Assembly (NCBI GenBank): GCA_000231825.2
Contig: JH720308.1
Location: forward strand, 644,483-708,482
DNA from: Tetrahymena elliotti 4EA
Taxonomy: Eukaryota; Ciliophora; Oligohymenophorea; Hymenostomatida; Tetrahymenidae
Direction of reading: 5' to 3'
DNA length: 64,000 bases
The notes under the pieces: generated by a model
Told to the model about the DNA's origin: nothing
Databases searched by the model: none
The model's input: only the letters and a program-made list of their open reading frames with translations
Position numbers and translations under genes: made by a program
Shown: in pieces, positions 50,570 through 62,955 of the stretch
How the letters are laid out: every line of letters starts with the position of its first letter
How positions within the stretch are numbered: the first letter of the stretch is position 1

Positions 50570-52937
50570 TCAAGATAATGTGATATTTGTACACTATTGT
50601 TATTATTAAAATAAGGGTTCTTTTCTTAGAACATTTTTGAAATATTTCGGAGTCTTTTTTTCATATGTTTTAATTGAAATAGACTTTATAGGATTTTATA
50701 ATTTTTATATAGGATCTGTATCTTTAGGTGTTAACCATGTAGTGTTATTGACTTATTAAATTGCTTGTTTCTTCTTTTATTATAGATATGTGTCAGCAGA
50801 TTGTTCTGTTTAAGCTCTTCTTTGTTCAGCCCTTTTTTTAAAAAAATATTTATTTATAAAAACCAAAAAAAATTTTATTAAATTAAGTTTTACATTGAAA
50901 AAGATCTTTAGTCTCTAGGATGAACTGCTTAAAAGGCAGAGCTATCTTTAGAGTTTACAGTATTTCTTGCTTTCTGTAGATTTAACTTAAATTAATCAGA
51001 TTCTTAATTTTAATGATTTTGGTTTATCATGAGGTCTTAATTTAGATATCCATCGATTGTTACTTCTGTAAATATAAAGTTATTCTATGTTTAATTTATT
51101 GGAGAATTGCCCTCTGTGTTTGAGACTTCTTAATTATAATGACTATAAATCCCTTTTTTGGGTAATGTAAATTTCTATGTTTTATCCTTGAGAGATGGTA
51201 AAAAATTCCCATAAGGACTTTTTATGACTGAATTGTTTAGTTAGTTTTAATTTGTATTTGAGTTATTATCATAAAAACTAAATGTGTTCTTCTTTTTAGA
51301 TGACAAAATACCTAAATCTTATGGGTTTTTAGGTGTTGAATATTATTGTATTGGAGGTTTATTGTTTTAACTATTTTAATACCCATTTTAAATTCCATTT
51401 TTAAAATAGCTTTAGGTAGAAGATTTATGATCAGGACTTGTGTTGTTGGAAGATGATAACTTTCTGAAATTTGCTACTTTGGTTCCATTCATATTATTAT
51501 TTCTAAACGAATGATTAATCAATGGGTTAGTTTGTTGCTGATGAAAACTTGAGTTATTCATCTCATTTAAGTTTACTAAAGCCACATTACTTTGAGGAGC
51601 CTATGATGTACTGTTTGTACTTTATGCGCCTTACTAATTTATCGGAGGAGTAGATATATGTTACTAATTTTAGCTATTTTTATTTGTTGAGGGCAAAGAT
51701 ATCTAATTTGGATTAATCTTAAAATTTTCTAATTTATTTGAATCGTTTTCTAGGTTTTCAATTTAATCAGAACTAAGCTTTTTTGTAGGTACTCTGATAC
51801 TACTATTTACCAAGCTACCATTACTATTTTAGTAGCTATTATTAGCTGTTTAATTATTTTAAAAACGAATATTTTATTATATGTTAGGTTAGATATACTA
51901 TGTCAAGTTTAAATTATCTTTGTTTTATTAACCGTTTAATTCATCTGTTTAAAAATTATAAGCATTTTAATTCAATTACTAGCCATTTTAATCATTATTT
52001 TCATTATTATTTTTATACATAAACCTCCTAGAGTGAAAAGGAAGTGGAATTGGGCTTTTTCTATATTGTTTATTTTATTTTTACTATTAAGGAGTTGGAT
52101 TTCTGCTTAAATTTGGTGATAATCCATTAGTTTTAATTTAATAAAGAGCACTATTTTATTGGCCTTATTGAGATTAATCTTTTAAAAATTTAGATTCTCT
52201 CATTTATTGTTCTACATTTTTATCCTGCTTATTAGCATCATTTATTTTTGGTATAAATTCTTGATTCTTTTAGTTCTAATTCTATTAAGATTATTATTCA
52301 TTCTGATTTGTGTTTTATTTACAATCGATTACTTAAAAAGCAGGCAATGATAAATCTGTATTCTTTTTTCTTAAATGAATAGGTGATTCACGATTAAGAT
52401 TCATCATGTCTCTTTTATATTTCTACTCATAAGTTTTGCTCTCTGATTTCAGAAGTGAGTTTGTTAAAAACTCATTTTTATATTATTCCAATTGAGCCAA
52501 GTTTGGATCTTTTTCCTTTAAATCCTATTATTTTAAAAAATTCGTATCTTAACAAAAAAATAGTACTTATATTTAAATCCATGTAAATAATTAAAAAACG
52601 AAGCAAAGATTTACTTTTTAATCTATACCTATTTCCTCTATTTGTTAAAGATAAGTATTTCTCTCACCTTTATTTTTTAATATTGGTTTTTTACTTGATA
52701 TCTATTGATTTTGATTTTATTTATTTTCATTTTTGTTAACTTATTCATCTTTCATCTCTTAAGCTAGCTCTTGACTCCATGTTATTTTTTATAATTCTAA
52801 GTGTTTTAAGAGATTGAAACTAAATTTAAATTATTTAAATATTTACATTTTTGCATAGAGTTACTAAGAACTTTTTATTTTTAAACTTCAGGAAATGGTG
52901 GTTACTTTTAAGAATTTAAGAATGTATTCTTCATCAT
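50570..52937 (-). CDS. Q/N/S-rich largely disordered protein, unknown
   Basis: A very long - strand exon (about 52540-50930) is open in the ciliate code. It joins, through an intron GTAAAACTTA...AAAAAAAG, a last exon reading AEQRRAQTEQSADTYLQQ that ends at TGA 50570-50572. Upstream, an intron starting GTAAATATTTAAAT near 52850 joins a first exon in phase; the start is taken as the ATG at 52935-52937, though the frame stays open further 5'. The junction near 52560-52620 was not resolved. Composition is dominated by N, Q, S, K and P with repeated short N/Q runs, e.g. YMYKNNNENNDQNGQ. The one ordered-looking segment is DLKEKDPNLAQLEQYKNEFL. No domain recognised. Many Gln codons are TAA/TAG. Confidence 0.68.
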
Positions 52938-53108
52938 TTCAGCCTCCGGCTCTGGATTATTATCATCTTGTTTTGATAAAAAATGTAAATTAAATTTATA
53001 GCTCGAATAGTGAATCTTATTATTTTAATTAAATATTGTGGTTATTAATAATGAAATTTCAAAAAAATTATTAATTAATTATTAACCAATTATTGAAAAA
53101 ATTATCTT

Positions 53109-54442
53109 TCATTCACAACCACAGCAATCTTTTTTTGGAATAAAAAATTTGTATTCATTATTTTCTAAAATCATAAAGCATATTATTAATAGAAAAATGT
53201 AATCATTAGTTACCTTTCCAAGTCCTTGAACACTAACTAAGGTCATCACCAAATAGTCTTTTTTCAAAATTAACTAATTATTTAAGAAAGTTTGCCCTGA
53301 TTTCAAAATCTGATCTTTTAGAATTCATAAATTCTAAAGTTTTATATAGAGTCCATTTATATCTTTTATTTAGTTTATATAAATTTATGGTTATCATTAA
53401 TTATATTTTTTTAAGACCTATCTGAGTCTTTATCAAAGTTATTTCAATATTTTTGATTTGTAAAAAATTTACCTTTTCATAAAAAATGCAGATATCAAAG
53501 TTAGGGCTCTACTTTATCCTCTCATTGAGCAAACTAAAACACTTTCTCCCTTTTCTACAGTTTCATATATTGCTTCATATATTTTGTTTATATTTTCATC
53601 CTTTTCATCTAATATAATCTATAGTAATAAAATAATTGTTATCCCTTTGATTTACATTATTCTGTTAAAAAATTTCATACTTAATCATCTGAATCTTTCC
53701 AATTAAACTCAATTATTTTAAGAGGGAAAGGATGAGTAATTGTCCTAATTTAACCTTAAGCACAATTTACTATTGTTGTAATTTTATTTGTTATTAGAAA
53801 ATCTTTTTCCTATTAGTTAAAATATATCATTTTTATTCAGCTATTTAGTAAGGATCATTAATCTATAGAATTAAATTGCTTCTTAAGACTATGCGTTGTA
53901 GTAAAATAAAATTAAAAGAACTTATTAATAATTTTACATGTGGCGAATTAAAATCTCCTATAAATATAGCATCTTTTATTTTGAATGCAAAATAAAGGTA
54001 CGCCCTGTTAACAATCATCTTAAGGTTTTTTAAGTATTGTTGATCTGCTATCAGATATCAAGAATTGACTAATATTTAATACCAAAATAGTATATAATTT
54101 AACAGAATACTTCGAATCCTTTAATTTTACTATATTTTGATAATCTGCCTTTTCTCTCACTTTTAAACTATTCTTATTAGAGCTTTGACTAGATTATCTA
54201 TTTGCTAATATAATATCAGTATATGTGCTTATTTATAATTAATTTGTTTGTATTTTATTTACAATCTCCTAGTATCTAATTATATAATAAATACACAATC
54301 AAGAATTTACTTAATAACGAAGAAAATTTCACTTCCCTTCAAGGATAGATAGGTGCTTAAAAGTTTTTACTTTATAAAGCAGTTTGCCAAATAATATCTA
54401 TGATAAGGACCACAATTTATTAAAATTATATAGTTGATTCAT
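53109..54442 (-). CDS. Dual-specificity phosphatase-like pseudophosphatase
   Basis: ATG at 54440-54442, TGA at 53109-53111, about seven exons. The core follows the DSP fold: KDAIFIGDFNSPH, then FLITNKITTIVNCAQGQIRT, then KIIEFNWKDSDDQIIL, then the active-site loop VLVCSMRGQSRALTLISAFF, then YKWTLYKTLEFMNSKRSDFE. In active enzymes the loop is HCxxGxSR; here the nucleophilic Cys position is Ser and the preceding His is Cys, while Gly, Ser and Arg remain, so catalysis is not expected but phosphate binding may persist. The general-acid Asp is present in WKDSDD. It ends KKDCCGCE, a cysteine cluster at the extreme C-terminus that could be lipidated. One junction near 54000 (between LYTIL and MIVNRAYLY) is uncertain. 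The first exons are unlike known DSPs. Confidence 0.8.
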
Positions 54443-54813
54443 TACAATAATTTAAGAGTAAACAATTTAAGATTAAAACTAAAATATTTATTTTTACTCA
54501 AAATAAGCATAAATGTTACATCAATTTGATTTTTAGATTTTTTTAATCAATCAAGAATTATTTAACAAATTAATATCAAAATTATCTACTTACTTTAAAT
54601 GTTTTTGTGTTGTTTTTAAATATTTTTTTTAAATTGATTTTAGCAAAACAAAATTTTTTTTTTGAGAAATATTTTTTTATACTAAAAAAAAATTTAAAAA
54701 CCATTGAAAAATTTCAACAAAATTTAATGTTTGATGAGATTTAAAAATATTAAAGGATTTGAAGAGAGAATAAAAAATATAGATAGTTTCTAAACCATAT
54801 ATTGCAGAATTAG
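54443..54813. promoter_or_regulatory. Shared divergent promoter region (pseudophosphatase / 948-aa gene)
   Basis: 371 bp between start codons, with runs of A and T and no recognised element. Confidence 0.45.
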
Positions 54814-57660
54814 ATGAAAGAATAAATTACAGATTTTACATCAATATACAATCATTTAAATTATATAGAATTAACTGAACTAGGTCAGGATGAAATCAAA
54901 GATTAAGAATTGCATGAATATGATGGCAAGTTTTCTTTGGATATTGAAAAAGAAAATAGAAAACGAGTGATAAAATATCTTATATGGTTTTTTTTAGCTG
55001 CTGCTGGTATCATAATCATATCAATTCATTTGCTTTTTTAAAATAGTAATGCATAAACTGATGATCCCTAAAATTAAGGAGAAATAAAAGTAAGCTATGA
55101 GGAAATAGAAATATACTAGTAGGAATTACCACCAAGATATCATTAAGGCTGCATTTAATAGTAAAATTAAGAATAGAGTTGCTTAACTTGCATTTATAAC
55201 ACAAATATTTAATAAATTAAAACTTAGTAATGTAATTCTTGTTGCTATTCCTGCTTATTTGGTTAAATGTTTGTGTTCCAAAAATACTGCTCCTTTGAGA
55301 AAATAAATGTCTTTATAAGTCTTAGCAGTATAATTCAAAATCAAAGTGATTTATCTATTGCAGGGTAAGATTATAAAAAAGAAAATCTCCCTATTGATCA
55401 ATTAATAAAGGTTTTATAATAACCTCTGATATGGAAACATATAGCTATTTCATTTAGCTATGGAAGCCTTTTGGTGTCATAAATAAATTATTTTAAGGAT
55501 ATGTTATATTTCCTCAGTAGAGTATTAAATTCTTTTGATGATAATTTGGAATCTTTAGAACTAAACGCTGGATATATTTCTGTAAAAGATGATATATATG
55601 GTTAATTTTTTTAATATGAGACTTATTTTATATATGAAGATATCTTATGTATTCTGAAATTATCAAAGTTAAAAAGGTTTACTTTCAACATGAAAAATAT
55701 TGATGAGACATTCAGTGAAGGATTGATGATCCTTGTCAGCAAATTAATTTAAAAATGTCCAGAAATTGAATAAGTAAAGATTTAAATAAATAAAAATTCA
55801 CTATCAAATTAAAATTTTACTTAAAAATCAATTCACATGATCTAATAATCTATATTAGGAAGTTAGAATTTAACATCTTTGTATTTAGGGCTTCCAAAAC
55901 AATCAAATGAAATTACTCAAGAAATAATAAATCTAATATTAGGTTTAAAGCAATTGAGATATTTCTAAGAGCTGTAATTAGAATTAAGTTTATAAAATGT
56001 TGAATAATCAAATGAAATATTATAAAAGGTTAGCTTATTAACTTAATTACAATATTTAAAGCTTAATATAAATCCAATTTAAATATCTTCGGATAGTTAG
56101 TTTCTAGTAGAATTAAAAAATTTATAATATTTAGAGCTTATTTTTGAGAATCAAATAGATATAAAAGATAACTTTTTCTTTAATTTGAGATAAATTTAGC
56201 AATTAAAAGAAATTCATGTCGAATTTATTGATGAAAGCTAATAATTTATTTTTACTGATAAAATTCTCGTTTCAATTGGCTACCTTGCAAATGCATAAAA
56301 AAATCTGTAAGGAATTGTATTAAATGTAAAATCTGAAGATAGCATTACTGATTAAGGAATATAATAATTTATAGTTTTAATTTAAAATCACAAAAATAAT
56401 TTACTAAATTTTCAATTTTCATGCTAGAACACTCAAATAACTAGTTCAGGAGTTTAATAAATTATTTTTTATTTACAAGACTGCTCATATCTTTAAACTT
56501 TTAAGATAGATTTAAGATAAAATCAAAATATTTCTAAATATAATTTTGCTAATTTATTATAAAGCTTAATAAATAAACCTAATTTAAATAGTATTTCTAT
56601 TAATTTTAGTATGAGCTAATAGCTGTTAGAAGATCAAAATGATGATAATTATGCCTAAAAAGTACTTTAAAACATAAAATAATATTAATAATTGACTTAA
56701 TTTGATTTATAACTATACTCAATGAGCAAATAAGAATTACTCCTTATCCTAATATTTTTATAAAACACAAATATTAATAACATAAAAATAATATCAAAAA
56801 CATATTCTGATACTAAATTATCACTTAACATCACAGCGATCCGAGATTTAAAATACAAATAAGGTATTTAAAAGTTTCATTTAGAAATTTAGAAAAAATA
56901 ACAAATTTATGATGAAAATTTCTGTACATTTATCATTAATCCTTTGATGAAGCAAACTTTACTTAAAAGTTATATCCAGGAAATAGGATGTGATATCTCA
57001 TAAAATTAATTTGATTAATATTCAACAATCATTTAAAATCTTAAATCAGAAAAAAATATATCTATCAAGAGATATTAATATCCAAATATTACTGATGAAT
57101 AGCTGGATTAAATATTCTAAGAAGAAGATAACTATCAAATTAAAGCAATAGCATTAGATCTAAAAGAACAAATATATTTAAATGAAACAGTGCTAATTAA
57201 CATTCATTAAAAACTTAATTAAACTATTAGTTAATATAAGTTAGTTATTCCTAAATCAATGCAACTATAAAACTTATCATTAAGAAATATATCTCATTTT
57301 ATTGCAATTCAGTATGACTTAAAAAGTATTTAGTTAGAATTTCCTGATTTTGATTACAATTTGACATCTATTCAGCTTCTTTTTCACTGTATATCTATAT
57401 CTGCCAACCCTTAATACAGCTATGTTGAAATTATTTTGCCATGTTAAATTTCTTATTAAGATATATTCTATTTAAGTGGTTATTTCTAGCATATTTCTTC
57501 ATTTTACTTGCAATTTAGTAAGTGCTAAATTGATTTAGATAATTAACTCTTATCAGATCTAAACAAATCCTATAATGCAGATGAAACTCTTTACTAAAAT
57601 AATTAATTAACTATCAAAAAATCTTACAATAAATTTGATGCAAGCTATGAGAATTCATGA
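54814..57660 (+). CDS. Intronless single-pass membrane protein with leucine-rich repeats, 948 aa
   Basis: A frame of 949 codons without TGA, the longest in the window; ATG 54814, TGA 57658-57660. Residues 1-52 are soluble and acidic. A membrane helix lies at about 54-76 (YLIWFFLAAAGIIIISIHLL) with basic residues before it (ENRKR), so the N-terminus is probably cytosolic. A Cys-rich stretch follows at about 115-165 (CLTCIYNTN; CNSCCYSCLFG; KYCSFEK). From about 250 on there are many irregular leucine-rich repeats (LTSLYLGLPKQSNEITQEI; LTQLQYLKLNINPIQIS; LKNLQYLELIFENQIDI; LQNLSLRNISHF). No kinase or other enzyme domain seen. It looks like a ciliate-specific type II receptor-like protein; ligand and role unknown. 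Confidence 0.82.
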
Positions 57661-58498
57661 TTAACTTCTTTCTAAATCAATAAGCCTGATTGTATGATTG
57701 TTTTATTAATATTTTTTCCCTTATCTAAAACATCCGAAAATAAAACTTAGTTGAAATAATTTTGCACTTTAAAATTCCTTACTACTATAACTTATATTTT
57801 AAGTGTGGTAATTTTAGAATATTTATAAATTTTGTTTGTGATTTTAAAAATAATGTAATTTATGTCATTCTAGTAACTTAAATAATCATCTTTTGATGCA
57901 AGAGAATAATTTTCAATAAAATTTCCTTAAAATAAATTTGAGTAAATTTCTTTAGTATTTATTTCTAATACTCAAAACACTAATTAAATAATATTAACAA
58001 ATTCAAAAAAAAATAAAGAAAAAACATTTTTAATATGTAATATTTACTTTATTTGTTTTTTCGTAACTTAAATAATTTATAACATAAAATTAAGATAATT
58101 CTTTCCAGATACTATTTCAGTCATTTTTGATATTGATGAAATTCTTTGATTTCTACTGAATTTATTTAGATGTTTAATATTATCTAATTATTAACTCTCT
58201 TATTAAAAAAATAATAATATTTGATTGAATCACTTCAATGATCCTTTAGATAGATTTACAACTTAATCAAGTTGAAAATTATAATTAATATAATTTTTTA
58301 CATAATAATCAAAATAATAATAAATTTATAAAATATTTTTTAATAAAGATGAAAACTGATTTAGAATTTGCAAATTATTTTATTAGACAAAAGCTAAATT
58401 AAAAAGTATATATATATATATATATAACAAAATTAATATTCTTTAAGCTTATAGTAACAATAATAATAATCATTTTTAAAGTTAAAAGCAGGAAAAAT
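57661..58498. other. Convergent intergenic region with a TA microsatellite
   Basis: AT-rich. A (TA)10 tract lies at 58407-58426. No coding signal recognised. Confidence 0.6.
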
Positions 58499-59130
58499 TC
58501 ACTCAAATTGATAGGCTAGTCTAAAATATTTTAATTTTCCTAATTTATTATGGACTGAAGGTCTATTTCTAAAGATAAGTTTTTTCATTTAATAAAGATA
58601 TCTTGAATAACGCTTTTTATATGCTTCTAAATTTTTTTGATGGGTCTAAATATGATAGAATAAGTTTAATATTTTAATGTATGAATAGAATTGAATCTTA
58701 CTTCTGATTATAAATGGTTGTTTATAGCTGCTTATGATGCTTTGAAGCTTTGATTGCAAAGTCTACAGTTATTTACTTAGACTTACTTTTCTTCATATTT
58801 TTATTCTTAAGGCTCTTATGGATCTGAGTCTAATATATTTTTAGATTTCAAGTACTATTCTCTTTTTTCATTGAGGATCTCAAGAACCTCTTGCATATCT
58901 CTTTCATATTCAGCATCTTTAATTTTCTGTTAAATTCTCTTGTACATCTTATTTGCTTGTTGATGATTAGTTTGTGTCTAAAATTTGTTAATATCTTCAA
59001 TAAAATTCTTTGATTTTTAAGATTAAATTTATATTCTGAAATAATTTATGCTATTTATTCAAAACTTTCAATTTTTGCTCTAAATATCTTTTTTGATTAA
59101 AATTTTGAGGGGAGAGTGTTAGTAGGGTAT
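58499..59130 (-). CDS. C2H2 zinc-finger protein (x5 spacing, U1/JAZ-like)
   Basis: Ends at TGA 58499-58501. A charged helical region (NHQQANKMYKRIQQKI; MQEVLEILNEKREQYLK) is followed by a zinc finger split by a 57-bp intron (GTAAGATTC...TATTTAG): CRLCNQSFKASQAAINNHLQ then SETHQKN. The ligands are C-x2-C-x12-H-x5-H, the spacing of RNA/splicing-type fingers (U1-C, JAZ, DNAJC21 C-terminus). After it comes a basic stretch (EAYKKRYSRYLYQMKK). The start is not fixed: an ATG near 59138 opens a neighbouring frame and an unplaced intron is needed. Nucleic-acid binding is inferred from the finger type only. Confidence 0.55.
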
Positions 59131-59887
59131 TACTTCATTGCTATTTTAAATTTTGATTGGCTAATCTTTTAAAGTTTAAACAGCTAAATTCTACTAAAAA
59201 AAATAAATGTTGATAATAAAAGAAAATTTAAAATATTATTGAAGAGGCTTGCAGATTATTTATTTTTCAAGATAAATTTAGAATTGTTTTAAATTGAGGA
59301 GCTCATCCTCAAAATTTATTATTAAAATGATTTATCATATAAAGAATCTTTTTAGAAAGAAATATAATAAGAAGGGAATGAAGGAAGAAAGTAGGAATAA
59401 ATGATTTTGTGGAATGAAAGAATAATAAAATACAAAGAAATAAAAATGAAATGATGTTTTATAAACATATAATTATATAGCTAAAAGTAGTTTATAAATG
59501 ATTTATTTTTATATAATTTCATCCTATTTAAGACTTTTCTAATAGTTTCTATGAGAGTCAACCAAATTTTTTCCTTTTTTTTAGCTTAAAAGCATTTCAA
59601 GAATGGTTTCTGCAAATTAAACAAATATATATTTTAGAAGAAAAAAAAATTAAATAGCTATAAGTTTTCAGCATCAATAGTTAGCTAGTTCAATTAGAGA
59701 GAGAGAGGAATTTTAAAAGAGGAATAGAAGAAAAATAATAAGAAAGTATATGATTAACTTATTAAAGATTAATAGTAAGACGAAGTTTATTAGTAGTTTG
59801 GGCTCAAGTGCTTTTGCATTTAAAATAATCAAACAAAATTCTGAAAATTTATAATTTTAAAAACTAATTACCTAATAAACATATCAA
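59131..59887. other. Divergent intergenic region upstream of the helicase
   Basis: AT-rich, holding upstream regions of the zinc-finger gene and the helicase. A GAGAGAGAGGAA tract lies at 59698-59710. No other feature. Confidence 0.5.
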
Positions 59888-62800
59888 ATGTCAAGATAAA
59901 TGTATAGCAGTTCTAATAAAGGAGAAGACGGTGATAATGACAATTATCAAAACTCAGACAACCAACAGTAAACATTTCTTTCATTACCCTATAGCAACTT
60001 AAACCCATCCCACCCTTAGCTGATATCGCTTCAAAATGGCTTAATACTGCCAAAGAAAGATAACTCTTTTTTTAACAAAGCGAGTTATGAAAAATTCAAT
60101 ATTTAAAAAATAGGAGATATGAAAAAAAATTCTATTTTTATTTTCTAAAACGATTGCCATTGCTCCAGAATTCTATGAATTCTGCAAGCATTTTATCTCA
60201 GCAATACAAGTTGAGTTTAGTATAAGCATTTGGATGATACGTTTTTTTGTTTCAAGCAAACATTTTAGTTTTCATTTTCTCTAAATTAAAAAAAATTAAC
60301 ATTGTGTTATAAAAATATAGAAAAGGAAATGGTTTCTTCAATAACAGAAACGCCAACGGTAGCAACTAAAATGGTGGTTACTAAAACAACGGCTACAGAG
60401 GAGGATATCAAAAGCCTTATGGTGCTAACAAGTATAACAATGGCAATAACTCTGGTAATGGAGGATACTACAATAACAGTAAACCAAATGGATACTACAA
60501 TGCCAACAAAAAGTTTGGAAACGAAGAACAAAAAATTAACTCAGATGGCCAAAAGCCCTACTACAATCAATAAAACAATAACAACTAAAAAGACAATAAT
60601 AGTAGTTTTAGTGATGAAAATCACTTAGGTGAAAACTTGCATGATATTGACTACTCCAAAGTTGAGCTTAAGCCTTTCCAAAAGGTTTTCTATTAAATTG
60701 GTAAATCAATACATTCAGATGAAGAAATTGCAACCTATCAAAGAGAAAAGGGTATTTTAATCCGCTCAAAGCACAAAGAAATTCCCTAACCTTTCATGAC
60801 CTGGCCAGAAACTAAATTCCCTAAATATATTATGTCAGTAATAGAAGACAGCAAATTCAGCGAACCTATGCCCATCCAAGCTCAATGTAATAATTTTAAA
60901 GATGCTATTTCCTTCATTTTTGCATTTGGTTGATAGACACTTGAAAAGTTTTCAAGGCTAATGAAATTAAATAAAAAATAGAAGAAAAAGTAGAAAGTGT
61001 ACAAGTATTCACTAAGAGAGTTAAATGAATCAAAATTTGATTTAAATTACAACACAGATAAATCATTCAAAAATCCAATGTTTTATCTTTGATTTTATTA
61101 CTAAATTTAACTTGATTTGATCTATCTTGCAGAAAAAAATTTTTATCTCCCACCCTTTAATAATTAGCGTGTTAGATGAAAAATTGATTTCAAAAATTAA
61201 GATTTACTTTTTCCTCTCATAATTTTTTAATTTTACTTTTACTTTCACTTTCACTTTAGCTCAAATTAATTATTTTGTTTGGAAGTGTCATCCAGCCAGC
61301 CACGAATACAAAATACATACACATAAGCCACATAGAAAATAATATATTTATTTCTAAGAGCATCATCTTTTTCCCAACCAAAAAAAATTTTTAATTTTTA
61401 AAACTCCTTTTATATTTTAAATTTGATACTAAAATTAGATTTTTAAATATTCTCTTTTAATTAAATTAAGCTTTCCCTATTGTCTTGAGTGGTCACGATT
61501 TAATTGGTATTGCCTAAACTGGTTCAGGAAAGACTCTTTCTTTCATGCTCCCAGCTCTTGTCCACATCAACGCTTAAGACCCTGTTAAGCCTGGTGAGGG
61601 TCCTATTGCTTTAGTTTTGGCCCCTACCAGAGAATTAGCAAACTAAATTCAAGAACAATGCTACAAATTTGGCAGCAAATGCAAAATTAGCAGTGTATGT
61701 GTTTATGGCGGTGCTCCAAAGATATACCAAGAAAAGGAACTCCGTAATGGATGTGATGTAGTCATTGCTACTCCTGGTAGATTAATTGATTTCTTAGAAA
61801 GTCAAGTTATTGACTTGAAGAGAGTTACTTATCTTGTCCTCGATGAAGCTGATAGAATGCTCGATATGGGTTTTGAACCTTCTATTAGAAAAATTGTTGG
61901 ATAAATCAGACCTGATAGATAAACTCTTATGTTTTCTGCTACTTGGCCTTAAAACGTTAGAAGACTTGCTCTTGATTTCTGTCATGGAGATCCTATTCAC
62001 ATCCAAATTGGTGATATGGAAAACAACGTTAATAATGACATTGATCAATAAGTAGAAATTATTGAAAGGGGTCAAAAATATGAAAGGTAATTTCTTAATT
62101 CATTTAATATTTACCAAAATTCTAAAAATTTTTTTATTTTAAAGATTGAAAGAAATTCTTGGAACCATGAATAGATTTGATAAGACTATTATCTTTACTT
62201 AAACTAAGAAAGATTGTGATGATCTCAACTAAGCTCTTCATAATGATAAAATCAGAAACGCTTGCATCCATGGTGACAAATCCCAAAGAGAAAGAGATAA
62301 AGTTATGGATCTTTTCAAAACTGGTAGAGTTAACACTTTAATTGCAACTGATGTTGCTTCTAGAGGTCTTGATGTCAAGGATATTAAGTTAGTCATTAAC
62401 TATGATTTCCCCAAGCAAATTGAAGATTACGTCCATAGAGTAGGTAGAACAGGAAGAGCAGGTGCTTAAGGTAAAGCTATTTCTTTCCTTGATGCATATG
62501 AAGACAAGAAGATCTCCAAAGAATTAGTTGAAGTCTTGAAGTAGAACGATTAAGATGTTTCCTAAGAACTTCTTGAACTCTCTGAATCAAGTAAATTTAA
62601 TATTTTACTCACATTATAATATTAATAAATACCTTTTTAATAAATAGACTACAAGGGTAATTACAGTAACAACTACAATAAGAACAGAGTCAATAAGCCC
62701 TACGGTGGTGGATACAATAACAACAGAAATTATAACAACAATAACAATGAGATGGGTTTCAGAAACAACAACAATGGTTTCTCTAACAATAATTATCACA

Positions 62801-62955
62801 ACAACAATGGTGGTGGTTACAGAAATCAATAAAACAGTAACGGATTCCAAAACAATAACTACAACCGCGACTTCCCTAAGAAATAGGACGATAACAATGG
62901 TTCTGACTAATAACCCAAGAAGTTCGGTTTCTTCAACACTAAGAAAGAAAACTGA
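59888..62955 (+). CDS. DEAD-box RNA helicase, DDX5/Dbp2 type, with N/G-rich arms
   Basis: ATP-dependent RNA helicase of the nuclear p68 group (splicing, rRNA processing, mRNP remodelling). Five exons from ATG 59888 to TGA 62953-62955. Introns: 59968-60320, 60887-61470, one after KYER near 62087 and one near 62591. The N-terminal arm is N/G/Y-rich ([14 protein letters not shown]). The core has the Q motif region ([11 protein letters not shown]... MPIQAQ), AQTGSGKT, PTRELA, TPGR, DEAD in [13 protein letters not shown], a C-terminal RecA domain with [11 protein letters not shown] and [10 protein letters not shown]. The C-terminal arm is again N/G/Y/R-rich and low complexity, suited to RNA binding and condensates. 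All catalytic motifs are intact. Codon use is moderately biased, implying good expression. The frames at 60302-60628 and 62705-62959 in other phases are shadows. Confidence 0.95.
60887..61470 (+). other. Unusually long intron (584 bp) in the helicase gene
   Basis: Starts GTAATAATTT directly after the codons for MPIQAQ and ends TTAAATTAAG before the exon encoding [13 protein letters not shown]; phase is consistent. Other introns in the window are mostly 40-80 bp. The intron has patches of higher C content (for example CATCCAGCCAGCCACG near 61289) that stand out from intergenic DNA. Confidence 0.8.

Noticed and set aside
58407..58426. (TA)10 tract as a regulatory element
   Set aside because: Simple repeat in AT-rich intergenic DNA; no positional support.
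60302..60628. + strand ORF rich in T, M and I
   Set aside because: It is a shifted frame of the N/G-rich helicase exon; the helicase frame splices correctly and encodes the known arm.
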